In this document: positions 9,077 to 17,580 of the stretch, piece by piece
Layout of the letters: each line of letters starts with the position of its first letter
Position numbering within the stretch: position 1 is the stretch's first letter
DNA from: Actinomycetota bacterium
GTDB lineage: Bacteria > Actinomycetota > Actinomycetes > Propionibacteriales > Propionibacteriaceae
DNA: 64,000 nucleotides
Direction: 5' to 3'
Assembly: GCA_020161755.1 (NCBI GenBank)
Contig: JAIUOS010000013.1
Span: forward strand, 31,660 to 95,659
Translations under genes and position numbers: made by a program
Notes under the pieces: generated by a model
The model's input: only the letters and a program-made list of their open reading frames with translations
Databases searched by the model: none
Told to the model about the DNA's origin: nothing

Positions 9077-10129
9077 TCAGACGGTCCAGGTGTCGGCGCC
9101 GGCGATCATGCCCTGGAGCTGGGCCAGGCGCTCGTCCGCGTCCGCGTGCACGGTGAGCTGGGCGCGGGCGAGGTCGTCGTAGGTCGGACGGTCCACGTCC
9201 CGCAGGATGCCGATCGGTGAGGTCGCCAGCCCGGCGGTGTCGGTGAGCCGGGAGAGGGCGAACGCGAACCCGGGGTCGTCGGCGTGGGCGTCGTGGACCA
9301 CCACGTTCGCCAGCCCGACCTCGGCCACCTCGGCGATGCCCAGGGTGCCGTCGGCGTTCCGGACGACGCCGCGGGAGTTGTCCGGGCCGAACGTGATCGG
9401 CTCGCCGTGGCGCAGTGGGATCAGGCCGCCGTCCGCGCCCTTGAGGGTGTCGAACGCGCCGTCGTTGAAGATCGGGCAGTTCTGGTAGATCTCGACGATC
9501 GCCGCGCCCCGGTGGCTGATCGCGGCGGTGAGCACCTCGGTGAGGTGCGCGCGGTGCGAGTCGACGGTACGGGCGACGAAGGTCGCCTCGGCGCCGAGCG
9601 CCAGCGACAGCGGGTTGAACGGACGGTCGACCGAGCCGGCTGGGGTCGACTTGGTCACCTTGCCCTGCTCGGACGTGGGGGAGTACTGGCCCTTGGTCAG
9701 CCCGTAGATGCGGTTGTTGAACAGCATGATCGTGATGTTCACGTTGCGCCGCAGGGCGTGGATCAGGTGGTTGCCGCCGATGCTGAGCGCGTCCCCGTCG
9801 CCGGTGACCACCCAGACCGCCAGGTCCGGACGGGTCATCGCCACGCCGGTCGCGATCGCCGGCGCGCGGCCGTGGATCGAGTGCATGCCGTAGCTGTCCA
9901 CGTAGTACGGGAACCGCGACGAGCAGCCGATGCCCGAGACGATCACGGTGTTCTCCCGCTTGATGCCGAGCGTCGGCATCAAGCCCTGGAACGTGGCGAG
10001 CACGGCGTAGTCACCGCAGCCCGGGCACCAGCGCACCTCCTGGTCCGAGGTGAAGTCCTTGCGGTTCAGCGGGGTCAGGCTCAGCGGCACCCCGGCCAGG
10101 CCCTGGGCCGCCGGGTCGGTGGTGGTCAT
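9077..10129 (-). CDS. korB: 2-oxoacid:ferredoxin oxidoreductase, beta subunit
   Basis: A 350-aa thiamine-diphosphate subunit. WCPGCGDYAVL at the N-terminus and GDGDALSIGGNHLIHALRRN give the TPP/Mg binding signature, and LFNNRIYGLTKGQYSPTS is the conserved segment that follows. With KorA it oxidatively decarboxylates a 2-oxoacid, most likely 2-oxoglutarate, to the acyl-CoA while reducing ferredoxin. No 4Fe-4S ferredoxin domain is fused. ATG at 10129 overlaps the korA stop by four bases (ATGA). It is the last gene of the seven-gene operon that begins with sirA, and a long hairpin follows. The actual 2-oxoacid cannot be proved from sequence. Confidence 0.93.
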   Translation of the reverse strand: MTTTDPAAQGLAGVPLSLTPLNRKDFTSDQEVRWCPGCGDYAVLATFQGLMPTLGIKRENTVIVSGIGCSSRFPYYVDSYGMHSIHGRAPAIATGVAMTRPDLAVWVVTGDGDALSIGGNHLIHALRRNVNITIMLFNNRIYGLTKGQYSPTSEQGKVTKSTPAGSVDRPFNPLSLALGAEATFVARTVDSHRAHLTEVLTAAISHRGAAIVEIYQNCPIFNDGAFDTLKGADGGLIPLRHGEPITFGPDNSRGVVRNADGTLGIAEVAEVGLANVVVHDAHADDPGFAFALSRLTDTAGLATSPIGILRDVDRPTYDDLARAQLTVHADADERLAQLQGMIAGADTWTV

Positions 10130-11982
10130 TCCAGACCTTCCTGGTAGTCGATGATCTCGGTGAGGTCGGCGGCGAGCTCCGACAGCGAGATCGGCAGACC
10201 GCGCACCCGGGTGTAGGGGTACACGTCCACGAGGTACTTCGCCCGCAGCACCATGGACAGCTGCCCGAGGTTCATCTCGGGCACGATCACCCGTTCGTAG
10301 CTTCGCAGCACGTCGCCGAGGTTGGCCGGCAGCGGGTTGAGGTGGCGCAGGTGGGCGGTGGCGACGTCCCGTCCAGAACCACGGACGCGGCGCGCGGCGG
10401 CCGAGATCGGCCCGTAGGTCGAGCCCCAGCCCAGCACCAGCACCTTGGCCCGTCCGCTCGGGTCGTCGACCTGCACCGGGGGCACGACGGCCTGGATGCC
10501 GTCCACCTTCTGCTGGCGCAGGTTCACCATGAACTCGTGGTTGGCCGGGTCGTAGGACACCGCGCCGGTGCCGTCGGCCTTCTCGATGCCGCCGATCCGG
10601 TGCTCGAGGCCCTCGGTGCCGGGGATCGCCCAGGCGCGGGCGAGCTTCTCGTCACGCAGGTAGGGCCAGAACTCGCCGTCGGGCCGGTTCAGCTCGGTGG
10701 CGAACGCCGGGTCGATCGCGGGCAGGACGGACAGGTCGGGCACCTGCCACGGCTCGGCACCGTTGGCCAGGTAGCCGTCGGACAGCAGGATCACCGGCGT
10801 GCGGTAGTCGATGGCGATCTTGACGGCCTCGAACGCGGCCGCGAAGCAGTCGCCCGGCGACTGGGCGGCGATCACCGGCAGCGGCGCCTCGCCGTGGCGT
10901 CCGAACAACGCCTGGGTGAGGTCGGCCTGCTCGGTCTTGGTGGGCATGCCGGTGGCGGGCCCGGCGCGCTGGATGTCGCAGATCACCAGCGGCAGCTCGA
11001 GCATCACGGCCAGGCCGATCGTCTCCATCTTCAGCGCCAGGCCCGGGCCGGAGGTGGCGGTCACGCCGAGCCGCCCGGCGAACGAGGCGCCGAGCGCCGC
11101 GCCGACCGCGGCGATCTCGTCCTCGGCCTGGAAGGTCAGCACCCCGGCCTCCTTGGCCGCTGCCAAGTGGTGCAGGATGTCGGACGCCGGCGTGATCGGG
11201 TAGGCGCCCAGGAACAGCTGGAGCCCCGCCTTCGCCGCCCCCGCCATCAGGCCGTAGGACAGCGCGCGGTTGCCCGAGATCTGCCGGTACGTGCCGGACG
11301 GCGCGGGCGCCGGGGCCACCTTGTAGCGGTTCGCGAACACCTCGGTGGTCTCGCCGAACGCGTGACCGGCCTTGAGCGCGGCGATGTTGGCGTCCCTGAT
11401 CTCGGGCACCTTCGCGAACTTGCGCTCGAGGAACTCGATCGTGCTCTCGATCGGGCGGTGGTACAGCCAGTCGAGCAGGCCCAGGGCGTACATGTTCTTG
11501 GTGCGGCCGGCCTCCTTGCGTCCCAGCCCGAGGGCGGCGACCGCGGCGGTCGCCTGGCCGGACAGGTCGAGGGCGTGCACCTGGTAGTCCGACAGCGACC
11601 CGTCGGTGAGCGGGTCGGACGCGTAGCCGACCTTGGCCAGGTTGCGCGGGGTGAAGTCGGCGGTGTCGGCGATGATCAGGCCGCCGCGCGGCAGGTCGGC
11701 GAGGTTCGCCTTGAGCGCGGCCGGGTTCATCGCCACCAGCACGTCCGGCCGATCGCCGGGCGTGCGGATGTCGAAGTCGGCGAAGTGCAGCTGGAAGCTC
11801 GAGACCCCGGCGACGGTACCCGCTGGTGCCCGGATCTCGGCGGGGAAGTTGGGCAGGGTCGAGAAGTCGTTGCCTGCCACGGCGGTGTCGTGGGTGAACC
11901 GGTCACCGGTCAACTGCATGCCGTCGCCGGAGTCGCCGGCGAAACGGATCACGACATGGTCGACGGTCGTCACTTCGGTCAT
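10126..11982 (-). CDS. korA: 2-oxoacid:ferredoxin oxidoreductase, fused gamma-alpha subunit
   Basis: A 618-aa fusion of the gamma domain (VIRFAGDSGDGMQLTGDRF near the N-terminus, to about residue 190) and the pyrimidine-binding alpha domain (ALSYGLMAGAAKAGLQLFLG, AYPITPASDILHHL). ATSGPGLALKMETIGLAV is the conserved alpha-subunit stretch. This two-gene layout is the KorAB type of mycobacteria and other aerobic actinobacteria, which is oxygen-tolerant and feeds low-potential electrons to ferredoxin. Its ATG overlaps the stop of the upstream chelatase gene by four bases, tying it to the sulfate assimilation genes. That position suggests it supplies reduced ferredoxin to SirA, an inference from gene order. 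Confidence 0.93.
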   Translation of the reverse strand: MTEVTTVDHVVIRFAGDSGDGMQLTGDRFTHDTAVAGNDFSTLPNFPAEIRAPAGTVAGVSSFQLHFADFDIRTPGDRPDVLVAMNPAALKANLADLPRGGLIIADTADFTPRNLAKVGYASDPLTDGSLSDYQVHALDLSGQATAAVAALGLGRKEAGRTKNMYALGLLDWLYHRPIESTIEFLERKFAKVPEIRDANIAALKAGHAFGETTEVFANRYKVAPAPAPSGTYRQISGNRALSYGLMAGAAKAGLQLFLGAYPITPASDILHHLAAAKEAGVLTFQAEDEIAAVGAALGASFAGRLGVTATSGPGLALKMETIGLAVMLELPLVICDIQRAGPATGMPTKTEQADLTQALFGRHGEAPLPVIAAQSPGDCFAAAFEAVKIAIDYRTPVILLSDGYLANGAEPWQVPDLSVLPAIDPAFATELNRPDGEFWPYLRDEKLARAWAIPGTEGLEHRIGGIEKADGTGAVSYDPANHEFMVNLRQQKVDGIQAVVPPVQVDDPSGRAKVLVLGWGSTYGPISAAARRVRGSGRDVATAHLRHLNPLPANLGDVLRSYERVIVPEMNLGQLSMVLRAKYLVDVYPYTRVRGLPISLSELAADLTEIIDYQEGLE

Positions 11983-12698
11983 GCGATGCGTTCAACTCCT
12001 GAAGCTGTTACCCGCGCGTCGGGCAAGTCTAGTTCGTGGGTGACGACGGCAGCGTAGGCGCTCCGCACCGCTTGCACCACCAGCGGGTGCACCCCGATCG
12101 GGGCGGAGACCAGGTCGGCCCCCACGTGGGCCAGCCGGTCGGCGAACACGCCGGGTGCCAGCAGGTAGGACGCGACCGCGACCCGGTCGTGGCCGGCGGC
12201 CCGCAGGGCGGCGACCGCGTCGCCGACGGTCGGCTCCGCGGCGGTCAGGAAGGCGGGCACCACCGGGCGTCCGACCAGGACGGACAGGGCCGCGGCGGCC
12301 GCAGCCACCTCGGCCAGCGCACGGCGGCGACGCGAGCCCGCGGCGGCGAGCACCACCGCGTCACCGGGTCCGCCGGCCTCGGCCAGCCGGTCGGCGACCG
12401 CCGCCACCAGCCCGGGCCCGATCAGCCCGGCGAGCCGCGCGCGTCCCCCGGACGCCTCGACGGCCGCCGGCAGGTCGCTGGTCACGTGGTAGCCGGCGGT
12501 GAGGAAGGCCGGCACCACCACCGCGTCGCCCAGCCCGGCCAGCGTCTGGGTGAGGGTGGGGGAGAGCACGTCCGCCCAGCCGAGGTGCACGTCCACCCCC
12601 GGCAGGGCCGCCGCGACGGCGGACGCCAGCTCGGCGGCGACGGCCTGCCCGGCGACGCTGCGCGTGCCGTGCAAGGCCAGGACAAGGTCGGCGGGCAT
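11979..12698 (-). CDS. sirB: Sirohydrochlorin chelatase (CbiX/SirB family)
   Basis: A 239-aa protein with the two repeated lobes of a class II chelatase. The active-site motif near the N-terminus is LALHGTRS, and PAFLTAGYHVTSDLP and SYLLAPGVFADRL hold the metal-binding His region and its second-lobe counterpart. It should insert Fe2+ into sirohydrochlorin to make the sirohaem needed by SirA. Cobalt insertion is a possible alternative, but the operon favours iron. The mycobacterial sirA-cysH-che1 cluster has the same partner. The ATG at 12698 shares a base with the cysN stop (TGATG), and the stop overlaps korA by four bases. Confidence 0.85.
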   Translation of the reverse strand: MPADLVLALHGTRSVAGQAVAAELASAVAAALPGVDVHLGWADVLSPTLTQTLAGLGDAVVVPAFLTAGYHVTSDLPAAVEASGGRARLAGLIGPGLVAAVADRLAEAGGPGDAVVLAAAGSRRRRALAEVAAAAAALSVLVGRPVVPAFLTAAEPTVGDAVAALRAAGHDRVAVASYLLAPGVFADRLAHVGADLVSAPIGVHPLVVQAVRSAYAAVVTHELDLPDARVTASGVERIA

Positions 12699-14026
12699 CA
12701 GATCGACCAGTCCTGGCTGGGGTCGAAGTCGTTTCCGAACACCTCGTGGCCACGGATCATGCCGGCCGCCAGCGTCCCCTGGGTCTGGGGGTCGATCAGC
12801 AGGAACGAGCCGCCGCGGCGGCTGCGGGTGTAGTCCTCGGCCATCACCGGGTTGGCGAGCCGGATGCGCACCCGGCCGATGTCGTTGAGCGCGAGCCGCT
12901 CGACCTCCACCGGCGCCATCTCGTCGAGGTCGAGCCCGGCGACGATCTCGCCGACCCGCGCCTGGACGGTGCGGGTGCCGTGCTTGAGCAGCACCCGCGC
13001 GCCCGGCAGCAGCGGCCGCTCGGCCAGCCAGCAGACCATCGCGTCCAGTTCGGTGACCGGCAGCGGGGCGTCCGCCACCGAGGAGATCAGTTCGCCGCGG
13101 GTCACGTCCACCTCGTCGGTCAGGCGCAGCGCCACCGACTGGCCGGCGACGGCCTCGGCGAGCTCCTCGCCCGCGTAGTCGATGCCCGCGACGTGGGTGT
13201 GGACGCCCTCGGGCAGCACCACCACCGCGTCGCCCGGACGCACGGTGCCGGCGGTGATCCGTCCGGCGTAGCCCCGGTACTCGACGTGCCGGGGGTCGCG
13301 CGCGGCCTCCTGCGGACGCAGGGTGAGCTGGACGGGGAACCGGAAGCCCTCGGACGCCTCGGTGGCCGCCGGCAGCTCCTCGAGCAGCTCCAGCAGGCTC
13401 GGACCGTCGTACCATGAAGTACGTTCCGAGCGGGTCACGACGTTGTCGCCGGCGAGCGCGGAGACCGGCAGCGTGCGGACGTCGGAGATGCCGATGTCGG
13501 CGGCGATCGCGGCCAGCTGGTCGGCGATCGCGGTGTACGGCTCCTCGGCGTAGCCGACGAGGTCGATCTTGTTCACCGCGACCACCACGGTCGGCACCCG
13601 CAGCAGGGCGGCGACGGCGAGGTGGCGCCGGGTCTGCTCCAGCACGCCCTTGCGGGCGTCCACCAGCAGCACCAGCACGTCGGCGGTGGAGGAGCCGGTG
13701 ACCGTGTTGCGGGTGTACTGCACGTGCCCGGGGCAGTCGGCCAGGATGAACGTTCGCGCCGGGGTGGCGAAGTAGCGGTAGGCGACGTCGATCGTGATGC
13801 CCTGCTCGCGCTCGGCACGCAGGCCGTCGGTGAGCAGCGCGAGGTCGACGTGGCCCAGGCCCTTGGCCTGGCTGACCCGCTCGACGGCGGCCAGCTGGTC
13901 GGACAGCACCGACTTGGAGTCGTGCAGCAGCCGCCCGACGAGGGTGGACTTGCCGTCGTCCACGCTCCCGGCGGTGGCCAGGCGCAGCAAGGTGGTGGTG
14001 GGCCTGGCGAGCTCGGTGGTGCCCAT
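12698..14026 (-). CDS. cysN: Sulfate adenylyltransferase, GTPase subunit
   Basis: A 442-aa EF-Tu-like GTPase. P-loop AGSVDDGKST, switch II DCPGHVQY and the guanine-specificity motif NKID are all present, followed by two beta-barrel domains. With CysD it forms ATP sulfurylase, coupling GTP hydrolysis to synthesis of APS from sulfate and ATP. Unlike mycobacterial CysNC there is no C-terminal APS kinase domain, which agrees with direct APS reduction by the downstream-acting CysH. ATG at 14026 shares its first base with the cysD stop (TGATG). A longer open frame upstream runs antisense-like through cysD and is not coding. Confidence 0.95.
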   Translation of the reverse strand: MGTTELARPTTTLLRLATAGSVDDGKSTLVGRLLHDSKSVLSDQLAAVERVSQAKGLGHVDLALLTDGLRAEREQGITIDVAYRYFATPARTFILADCPGHVQYTRNTVTGSSTADVLVLLVDARKGVLEQTRRHLAVAALLRVPTVVVAVNKIDLVGYAEEPYTAIADQLAAIAADIGISDVRTLPVSALAGDNVVTRSERTSWYDGPSLLELLEELPAATEASEGFRFPVQLTLRPQEAARDPRHVEYRGYAGRITAGTVRPGDAVVVLPEGVHTHVAGIDYAGEELAEAVAGQSVALRLTDEVDVTRGELISSVADAPLPVTELDAMVCWLAERPLLPGARVLLKHGTRTVQARVGEIVAGLDLDEMAPVEVERLALNDIGRVRIRLANPVMAEDYTRSRRGGSFLLIDPQTQGTLAAGMIRGHEVFGNDFDPSQDWSI

Positions 14027-14913
14027 CAGAAATAGCCTTCCTTCTTGCGGTCCTCCATGGCGGCCTCGGTCATCCGGTCGTCGGCGCGGGTGGCGCCGCG
14101 CTCGGTGATCCGGGTGGCGGCCACCTCGGCCAGGACCGCCTGCACGTCGCCGGCGTCCGACTCGACGGCGCCGGTGCAGGACATGTCGCCGACGGTGCGG
14201 TAGCGCACCTGGAGCGTCCGGACGAGGTCGTCGTCGGCGGGCCGGCTGTACGGGCCGACCGCGAGCCACATGCCGTCACGGTCGAACACGTCCCGGTCGT
14301 GCGCGTAGTACAGGCTGGGGAGCTCGATCTGCTCCTCGGCGATGTAGTGCCACACGTCCAGCTCGGTCCAGTTGCTGATCGGGAACACCCGGACGTGCTC
14401 GCCGGGCCGGTGCCGCGGGTTGTACAGGTCCCACAACTCCGGACGCTGGTTGCGCGGGTCCCACTGGCCGAACTCGTCGCGCAGGCTGACCACGCGCTCC
14501 TTGGCGCGGGCCTTCTCCTCGTCGCGGCGGCCGCCGCCGAAGACGGCGTCGAACCGGTACTCGGCGATCGCGTCCAGCAGCGGCTGGGTCTGCAACGGGT
14601 TGCGGGTGCCGTCGGGGCGCTCCAGGAGGCGTCCGTCGTCGATGTAGTCCTGCACCTTCGCCACCAGCAGTCGCAGGCCGAGGCGGTCGGCCACGGCGTC
14701 CCGGTAGTCGAGGACCTCGGGGAAGTTGTGGCCGGTGTCGACGTGCAGCAGCGGGAACGGCACCGGGCCGGGCCAGAACGCCTTCTGCGCGAGGTGCAGC
14801 AGCACGACGGAGTCCTTGCCGCCGCTGAACAGCAGCACGGGACGCTCCAGCTCGGCGACGGCCTCACGGATGATGTGGATGGCCTCGGCCTCGAGTTGTT
14901 CCAGGTGGTTCAC
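14026..14913 (-). CDS. cysD: Sulfate adenylyltransferase, small subunit
   Basis: A 295-aa PP-loop ATP pyrophosphatase. LLFSGGKDSVVLLHLA is the PP-loop (SGGKDS). HVDTGHNFPEVLDYRD, FGGGRRDEEKARAKER and FPISNWTELDVWHYI are family hallmarks. It catalyses adenylation of sulfate in complex with CysN. The GTG start at 14913 overlaps the cysH stop by four bases (GTGA). The C-terminus ends in the usual KKEGYF. The frame stays open far upstream, but residues before MNHLEQLE do not belong to the family. Confidence 0.95.
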   Translation of the reverse strand: MNHLEQLEAEAIHIIREAVAELERPVLLFSGGKDSVVLLHLAQKAFWPGPVPFPLLHVDTGHNFPEVLDYRDAVADRLGLRLLVAKVQDYIDDGRLLERPDGTRNPLQTQPLLDAIAEYRFDAVFGGGRRDEEKARAKERVVSLRDEFGQWDPRNQRPELWDLYNPRHRPGEHVRVFPISNWTELDVWHYIAEEQIELPSLYYAHDRDVFDRDGMWLAVGPYSRPADDDLVRTLQVRYRTVGDMSCTGAVESDAGDVQAVLAEVAATRITERGATRADDRMTEAAMEDRKKEGYF

Positions 14914-15641
14914 AGGTGCAGCCCGCATTCGGTCTTGGCGAGTCCGGCCCAACGTCCGGCCCGAGGGTCCTCGCCGGGCTCGACCCGGCGCGTGCAGGGG
15001 GCGCAGCCGATCGACGGGTAGCCGTCGGTCAGCAGCAGGTTGATCGGGACGGCGTGGGCGCCCGCGTAGTCGAGGAGCTCGTCGAACGTCCACGCCGCGA
15101 TCGGGTTGACCTTCACCATCTGGTGGGTGGGGTCCCACTCGACCAGGCGCGCGTTCGCGCGCAGGGCGTTGTCCTCGCGGCGGATGCCGGTGACCCAGGC
15201 CTCGTAGCCGGCCAGTTCGGCGTTGATCGGGTCGACCTTGCGCAGCTGGCAGCACAGCGTGGGGTTGCGGTCGTGCAGCTTCTCGCCGTACTCGGCGTCC
15301 TGCTCGGCGACGGTCTGCAACGGGAGGACGTCGATGATGTGGGCGTCGATCACGCTGGCCAGGGCGTCGCGGGTGCCGATGGTCTCGGCGAAGTGGTAGC
15401 CGGTCTCGAGGAACAGCACGTCGACGCCGGGGGCGACCTGGGCGACCAGGTGCGGCAGCACGGTGTCGCCGGCCATCGAGCACGCGACCGCGAGCGACGG
15501 GCCGAAGTGTTCGGCCGCCCAGGCGACGACCTGCGTCGCGTCGGCGCCGTCGAGGTCGACCTGCGCCTGGTCGACGAGCGCGCGGAGCTCGTCGACGCTG
15601 CGGGTGCGGCCGGGGCCGTGGGTGGTGAGGGTGGCGGTCAT
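14910..15641 (-). CDS. cysH: APS reductase (assimilatory, 4Fe-4S)
   Basis: A 243-aa reductase. NPTLCCQLRKVDP and GYPSIGCAPCTRRV supply the CC...CxxC cysteines that bind the 4Fe-4S cluster, which marks adenylyl-sulfate (APS) rather than PAPS specificity. The catalytic cysteine is in the C-terminal KTECGLHL. It reduces APS to sulfite with thioredoxin-type electrons. I chose ATG 15641 because it overlaps the sirA stop by four bases and gives the family length. An upstream in-frame ATG at 15674 would lie inside sirA. Confidence 0.95.
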   Translation of the reverse strand: MTATLTTHGPGRTRSVDELRALVDQAQVDLDGADATQVVAWAAEHFGPSLAVACSMAGDTVLPHLVAQVAPGVDVLFLETGYHFAETIGTRDALASVIDAHIIDVLPLQTVAEQDAEYGEKLHDRNPTLCCQLRKVDPINAELAGYEAWVTGIRREDNALRANARLVEWDPTHQMVKVNPIAAWTFDELLDYAGAHAVPINLLLTDGYPSIGCAPCTRRVEPGEDPRAGRWAGLAKTECGLHL

Positions 15642-17311
15642 CGCAGTGCGTCCTCCTCTGCGCGATGGGCCCACGCGGCGAAGGTCTCGCCGGGTTCGCG
15701 GGCCGCGACGAACGCGCGGGTGACGCGTTCGACGTAGTCGGGGAGTTCGGTGGCGGCCACCTTGAGGCCGCGGACGGTGCGGCCGAGGCCGGCGTCCTCA
15801 CGGTCGGCGGACACCAGGCCGCCGCCCAGGTGCACCTGGTAGGCGAACTCGTCGGCGCCGTCCGCGCTCTTCATCAGCTGGCCCTTCAGGCCGATGTCGG
15901 CCACCTGGATGCGGGCGCAGGAGTTGGGGCAGCCGTTGACGTGCAGGCTGATCGGACGCTCGAGGGCCACGCCGTCGAGGCGGCGTTCGAGCTCGGCGAT
16001 GGTGTGGGCGGCGGTGGCCTTGGTCTCGACGAAGGCGAGCTTGCAGTACTCGATGCCGGTGCAGGCCATGGTGGAGCGCCGGAACGGACTCGGGTCGGCG
16101 GTCAGCCCGAGGGGCTCGACGGCGGCCAGCAGCGCGTCCAGCTCGTCGGGGTCGACGTCGAGGACGAGCACCTTCTGGTGCGGGGTGAACCGGACGCGGT
16201 GCGAGCCGGCGGCCTCCGCGGCGTCGGCGAGCGCGGCGAGGATCGTGCCGGAGGCGCGTCCGACGGTCGGGGCGAGGCCGACGTACAGCCGTCCGTCCGC
16301 CTGGGTGTGGACGCCGACGTGGTCGCCGGGGGCGTCCGGGATGACGGGGGCGGGGCCGTCGGCGAGCCGGTAGCCGAGGTACTCGGTCTCGAGCACCTCG
16401 CGGAACTTCTCCGGGCCCCAGTCGGCCAGCAGGAACTTCAGACGGGCCTTGTTGCGCAGGCGCCGGTACCCGTAGTCGCGGAAGATCGAGATGACGCCGT
16501 GCCAGACGGCGGGCGCCTGCTCGGCGGTGACGAAGGCGCCGAGGCGCTCGGCCAGGCGCGGGGCGACGCTGAGGCCGCCGCCCACCCACAGGTCGTAGCC
16601 GGGGCCGAGTTCGGGGTGGACGACGCCGACCAGCGAGATGTCGTTGATCTCGTGGACCACGTCGAGGCTGGGGTGGCCGGTGATCGCGGACTTGAACTTG
16701 CGCGGCAGGTTGGACAGTTCGGGGTCGCCGATGAACTTCTCGACGATCTCGTTGATGACCGGGGTGGGGTCGATGATCTCGTCGGCGGCGATGCCGGCGA
16801 CGGGGGAGCCGAGGATCACCCGCGGGGTGTCGCCGCAGGCCTCGGTGGTCTGCATGCCGGCCGCCTCCAGGCGCGCCCAGATCTCGGGGACGTCCTCGAT
16901 CCTGATCCAGTGGTACTGGATGTTCTGGCGGTCGGAGATGTCGGCGGTGTCGCGGGCGAAATCGGTGGAGATGGCCGCGAGCGTGCGCAACTGGTCGGTG
17001 GTGACGGCGCCGCCGTCGAGGCGGACGCGCATCATGAAGTAGCGGTCGCTGAGCTCGTCGGGGCCGAGGCTGGCGGTGCGGCTGCCGTCGATGTCCTGGC
17101 GCCGCTGGGTGTACAGGCCCCACCAGCGGAGGCGTCCATGGAGGTCCTCGGCGGGGATGGAGTCGAAGCCCTCGCGGCTGTAGGTGTCCAGCACGCGCTG
17201 GCGTACGTTCAGGCCGTTGTCGGCGGCCTTGAATTCCTCATTCGCATTGAGTGGGGTCTGGCCGTCGACGGCCCACTGGCCGCTCGAGCGGGGTTCCCGG
17301 GCGCTGCTCAT
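15638..17311 (-). CDS. sirA: Ferredoxin-dependent sulfite reductase
   Basis: A 557-aa sirohaem/4Fe-4S reductase converting sulfite to sulfide with six electrons from ferredoxin. Cluster and sirohaem ligands are in CTGIEYCKLA and NGCPNSCA. Tyr67 (LRWWGLY) and Cys159 (TEACGDTPR) have the same 92-residue spacing as the Tyr69-Cys161 covalent crosslink of Mycobacterium tuberculosis SirA. That supports sulfite over nitrite as the substrate. ATG at 17311 is preceded by GAGGAAGC. It is the first gene of a seven-gene operon. The 170 bases upstream hold a stem-loop and a short cysteine-ending leader frame that could regulate it. Confidence 0.94.
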   Translation of the reverse strand: MSSAREPRSSGQWAVDGQTPLNANEEFKAADNGLNVRQRVLDTYSREGFDSIPAEDLHGRLRWWGLYTQRRQDIDGSRTASLGPDELSDRYFMMRVRLDGGAVTTDQLRTLAAISTDFARDTADISDRQNIQYHWIRIEDVPEIWARLEAAGMQTTEACGDTPRVILGSPVAGIAADEIIDPTPVINEIVEKFIGDPELSNLPRKFKSAITGHPSLDVVHEINDISLVGVVHPELGPGYDLWVGGGLSVAPRLAERLGAFVTAEQAPAVWHGVISIFRDYGYRRLRNKARLKFLLADWGPEKFREVLETEYLGYRLADGPAPVIPDAPGDHVGVHTQADGRLYVGLAPTVGRASGTILAALADAAEAAGSHRVRFTPHQKVLVLDVDPDELDALLAAVEPLGLTADPSPFRRSTMACTGIEYCKLAFVETKATAAHTIAELERRLDGVALERPISLHVNGCPNSCARIQVADIGLKGQLMKSADGADEFAYQVHLGGGLVSADREDAGLGRTVRGLKVAATELPDYVERVTRAFVAAREPGETFAAWAHRAEEDALR

Positions 17312-17330
17312 GCTTCCTCACTGGCTTCTT

Positions 17331-17382
17331 GGGCTCTGTGGCCAGCGTGAAGGACAGCGCCTCACCAGGCCTTTCAGAGCCC
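17331..17382 (-). promoter_or_regulatory. Leader stem-loop upstream of sirA
   Basis: Eight-base arms GGGCTCTG (17331-17338) and CAGAGCCC (17375-17382) pair perfectly. A second GGCC/GGCC stem lies inside (17340-17343 with 17368-17371). On the transcript it falls between the leader-peptide stop and the sirA ribosome site, as expected for an attenuator or a translation-control hairpin. No alternative partner was worked out by folding. Confidence 0.5.
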
Positions 17383-17413
17383 GGGTTTTGGTCCAACTGG
17401 ATCTACGGGCGCG

Positions 17414-17485
17414 TCAACACGCGCAACACATCGAACCGGCGCTGATATTCCTCAGCGCGCGCACCACACGGGTCGGTTCGTTCAT
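17414..17485 (-). CDS. Candidate cysteine-sensing leader peptide of the sirA operon
   Basis: A 23-codon frame starting at ATG 17485 and ending Met-Cys-Cys-Ala-Cys-stop, so three of its last four residues are cysteine (TGT, TGC, GCG, TGT, TGA). It lies 102 bases upstream of sirA on the same strand. A TAAGGT -10-like box is ten bases before the ATG, giving a very short leader or none. Short frames ending in cysteine runs act as cysteine-responsive attenuators before sulfur genes in mycobacteria. When cysteine is scarce the ribosome stalls and the downstream operon is opened. Function here is inferred from position and composition, and a chance cysteine cluster cannot be excluded. Confidence 0.55.
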   Translation of the reverse strand: MNEPTRVVRALRNISAGSMCCAC

Positions 17486-17495
17486 GATGGGCGAG

Positions 17496-17501
17496 ACCTT
17501 A
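17496..17501 (-). promoter_or_regulatory. Possible -10 box of the sirA operon
   Basis: TAAGGT on the minus strand fits the actinobacterial TANNNT pattern and ends ten bases before the leader-peptide ATG. I see no convincing -35 element. Confidence 0.35.
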
Positions 17502-17580
17502 ACACGGACGCTCCCGCCGCTCCGCATCGACCGTCCGCGGACTGGACCTTTTCGACTCGAATGCTGAGATTCAACGCCAT

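Noticed and set aside
14026..15801. 591-codon frame ending in CysD
   Set aside because: Residues before MNHLEQLE are off-frame over cysH. The GTG 14913 overlap and family length mark the start.
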